This document shows, one piece after another, positions 6,393 through 6,834 of a DNA stretch of 6,834 nucleotides. Position 1 is the first letter of the stretch; every line of letters begins with the position of its first letter. Made by a program: the position numbers and the translations under genes. The stretch is from Pseudomonadota bacterium (GTDB taxonomy: Bacteria > Pseudomonadota > Alphaproteobacteria > Sphingomonadales > Sphingomonadaceae). The DNA is taken from the NCBI GenBank assembly GCA_029781465.1, contig JAKOWQ010000276.1, positions 1 through 6,834 on the forward strand. The letters are read 5' to 3'. The notes beneath the pieces are model-generated. The model searched no databases, had not been told where the DNA came from, and saw nothing but the letters and a program-made list of their open reading frames with translations.

Positions 6393-6834
6393 CTAACCCG
6401 CTCCGGCGCGGATTGCGCGCCAGACGCGGAGAAAGTTGAGACCGGCCAGCTTCTTCAGGTCCTCGTCGCTCCAGCCGCGACGGCGCAGTTCTTCCAGCAG
6501 TGCCGGAAGGTAGCTGACATCGCGCATCGCCGGATGCTGGTTGCTGGGGTGAAAGCCCATCCCGTCAAAGTCCGATCCGATCCCGATATGATCGATCCCG
6601 ACGATGCTGCGCACGTGGTCATAGACATCGGCGACGTTGCCGATATCCAGCTTCGGTGGAGGATTTTCCGCGAACCACGGCTCCATCTCCTTTGCGATGG
6701 CATCCGGCCAGGGCAAGAAGGCAATCTGGTTCTTGCCCTCTTCCCCCATCAAGCGGACCGCAACTTCAGTGAAATGCGCGTCACGCCTCTTGCCCCAGGC
6801 AAAATAGGCCGGGTCCATGGATTCGGGAATGAAC
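6393..6834 (-). CDS. Peptidase M19 (membrane dipeptidase family), C-terminal part, cut by window edge
   Basis: This is the 3' part of a gene entering from the right edge. The frame stays open to the last base; the internal Met at 6818 is not the real start, since in-frame residues FIPES precede it. About 146 C-terminal residues are visible. They match zinc-dependent M19 dipeptidases related to renal dipeptidase, which cleave dipeptides. The key motif GIDHIGIGSDFDG (GSDFDG at 6561-6578) carries the substrate-binding aspartate of the TIM-barrel active site. The family's C-terminal signature follows: YLPALLEELRRRGWSDED, then LAGLNFLRVWRA in place of the more usual GGNFLRV. The metal-binding His and Glu residues and any signal peptide lie outside the window, so activity and location cannot be judged. 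The stop is 10 bases from the rimO stop, tail to tail. Confidence 0.9.
   Translation of the reverse strand, partial: FIPESMDPAYFAWGKRRDAHFTEVAVRLMGEEGKNQIAFLPWPDAIAKEMEPWFAENPPPKLDIGNVADVYDHVRSIVGIDHIGIGSDFDGMGFHPSNQHPAMRDVSYLPALLEELRRRGWSDEDLKKLAGLNFLRVWRAIRAGAG

Noticed and set aside
6381..6421. Hairpins after rimO (6381-6384 with 6390-6393, and 6405-6410 with 6416-6421) as terminators
   Set aside because: The first stem has only 4 bp. The second has 6 bp but lies inside the M19 coding region, and neither is followed by a T-run.

Overview
The window is GC-rich chromosomal DNA of an alphaproteobacterial type. The housekeeping gene order (serS, surE, then a LysM/M23 gene, with rimO nearby), the codon use and the style of the small secreted proteins suggest Sphingomonadales, possibly the Erythrobacter group. 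That placement is inferred from protein style and gene order, not from a marker gene. It holds seven protein genes, one cut by the right edge. I see no RNA gene, mobile element, CRISPR array or phage gene.

Left part (1-1555): two small exported proteins face each other tail to tail. The first (19-1104, +) is a 361-residue secreted protein whose C-terminal half resembles the spore coat U (SCPU) / Csu-type pilin fold. The second (1130-1555, -) is a 141-residue exported two-cysteine protein that also looks pilin-like. The first gene, and above all its 5' two thirds, is clearly less GC-rich than the rest of the window. This suggests a surface-structure locus that continues to the left.

Middle (1720-4618, +): a tightly packed run of seryl-tRNA synthetase (serS), the stationary-phase nucleotidase surE, and a periplasmic LysM-LysM-LytM protein of the NlpD/DipM type. 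The genes overlap by 1 and 4 bases, so they are almost certainly one transcript with coupled translation. The LytM domain keeps the three zinc ligands but has lost both catalytic histidines, so it is more likely an amidase activator or scaffold than a peptidoglycan hydrolase.

Right part (4606-6834): a small four-helix membrane protein resembling DUF1761 (-) overlaps the 3' end of the LytM gene by 13 bases. It is divergent from rimO (+), the radical-SAM methylthiotransferase for ribosomal protein S12. The C-terminal part of a peptidase M19 (membrane dipeptidase family) gene enters from the right edge on the minus strand and ends 10 bases from rimO.

Most of the window is ordinary core genome. 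The points most worth a second look are the catalytically degenerate LytM protein and the compositionally mosaic SCPU-like surface protein with its facing pilin-like partner. I found no convincing new defence or mobile system.
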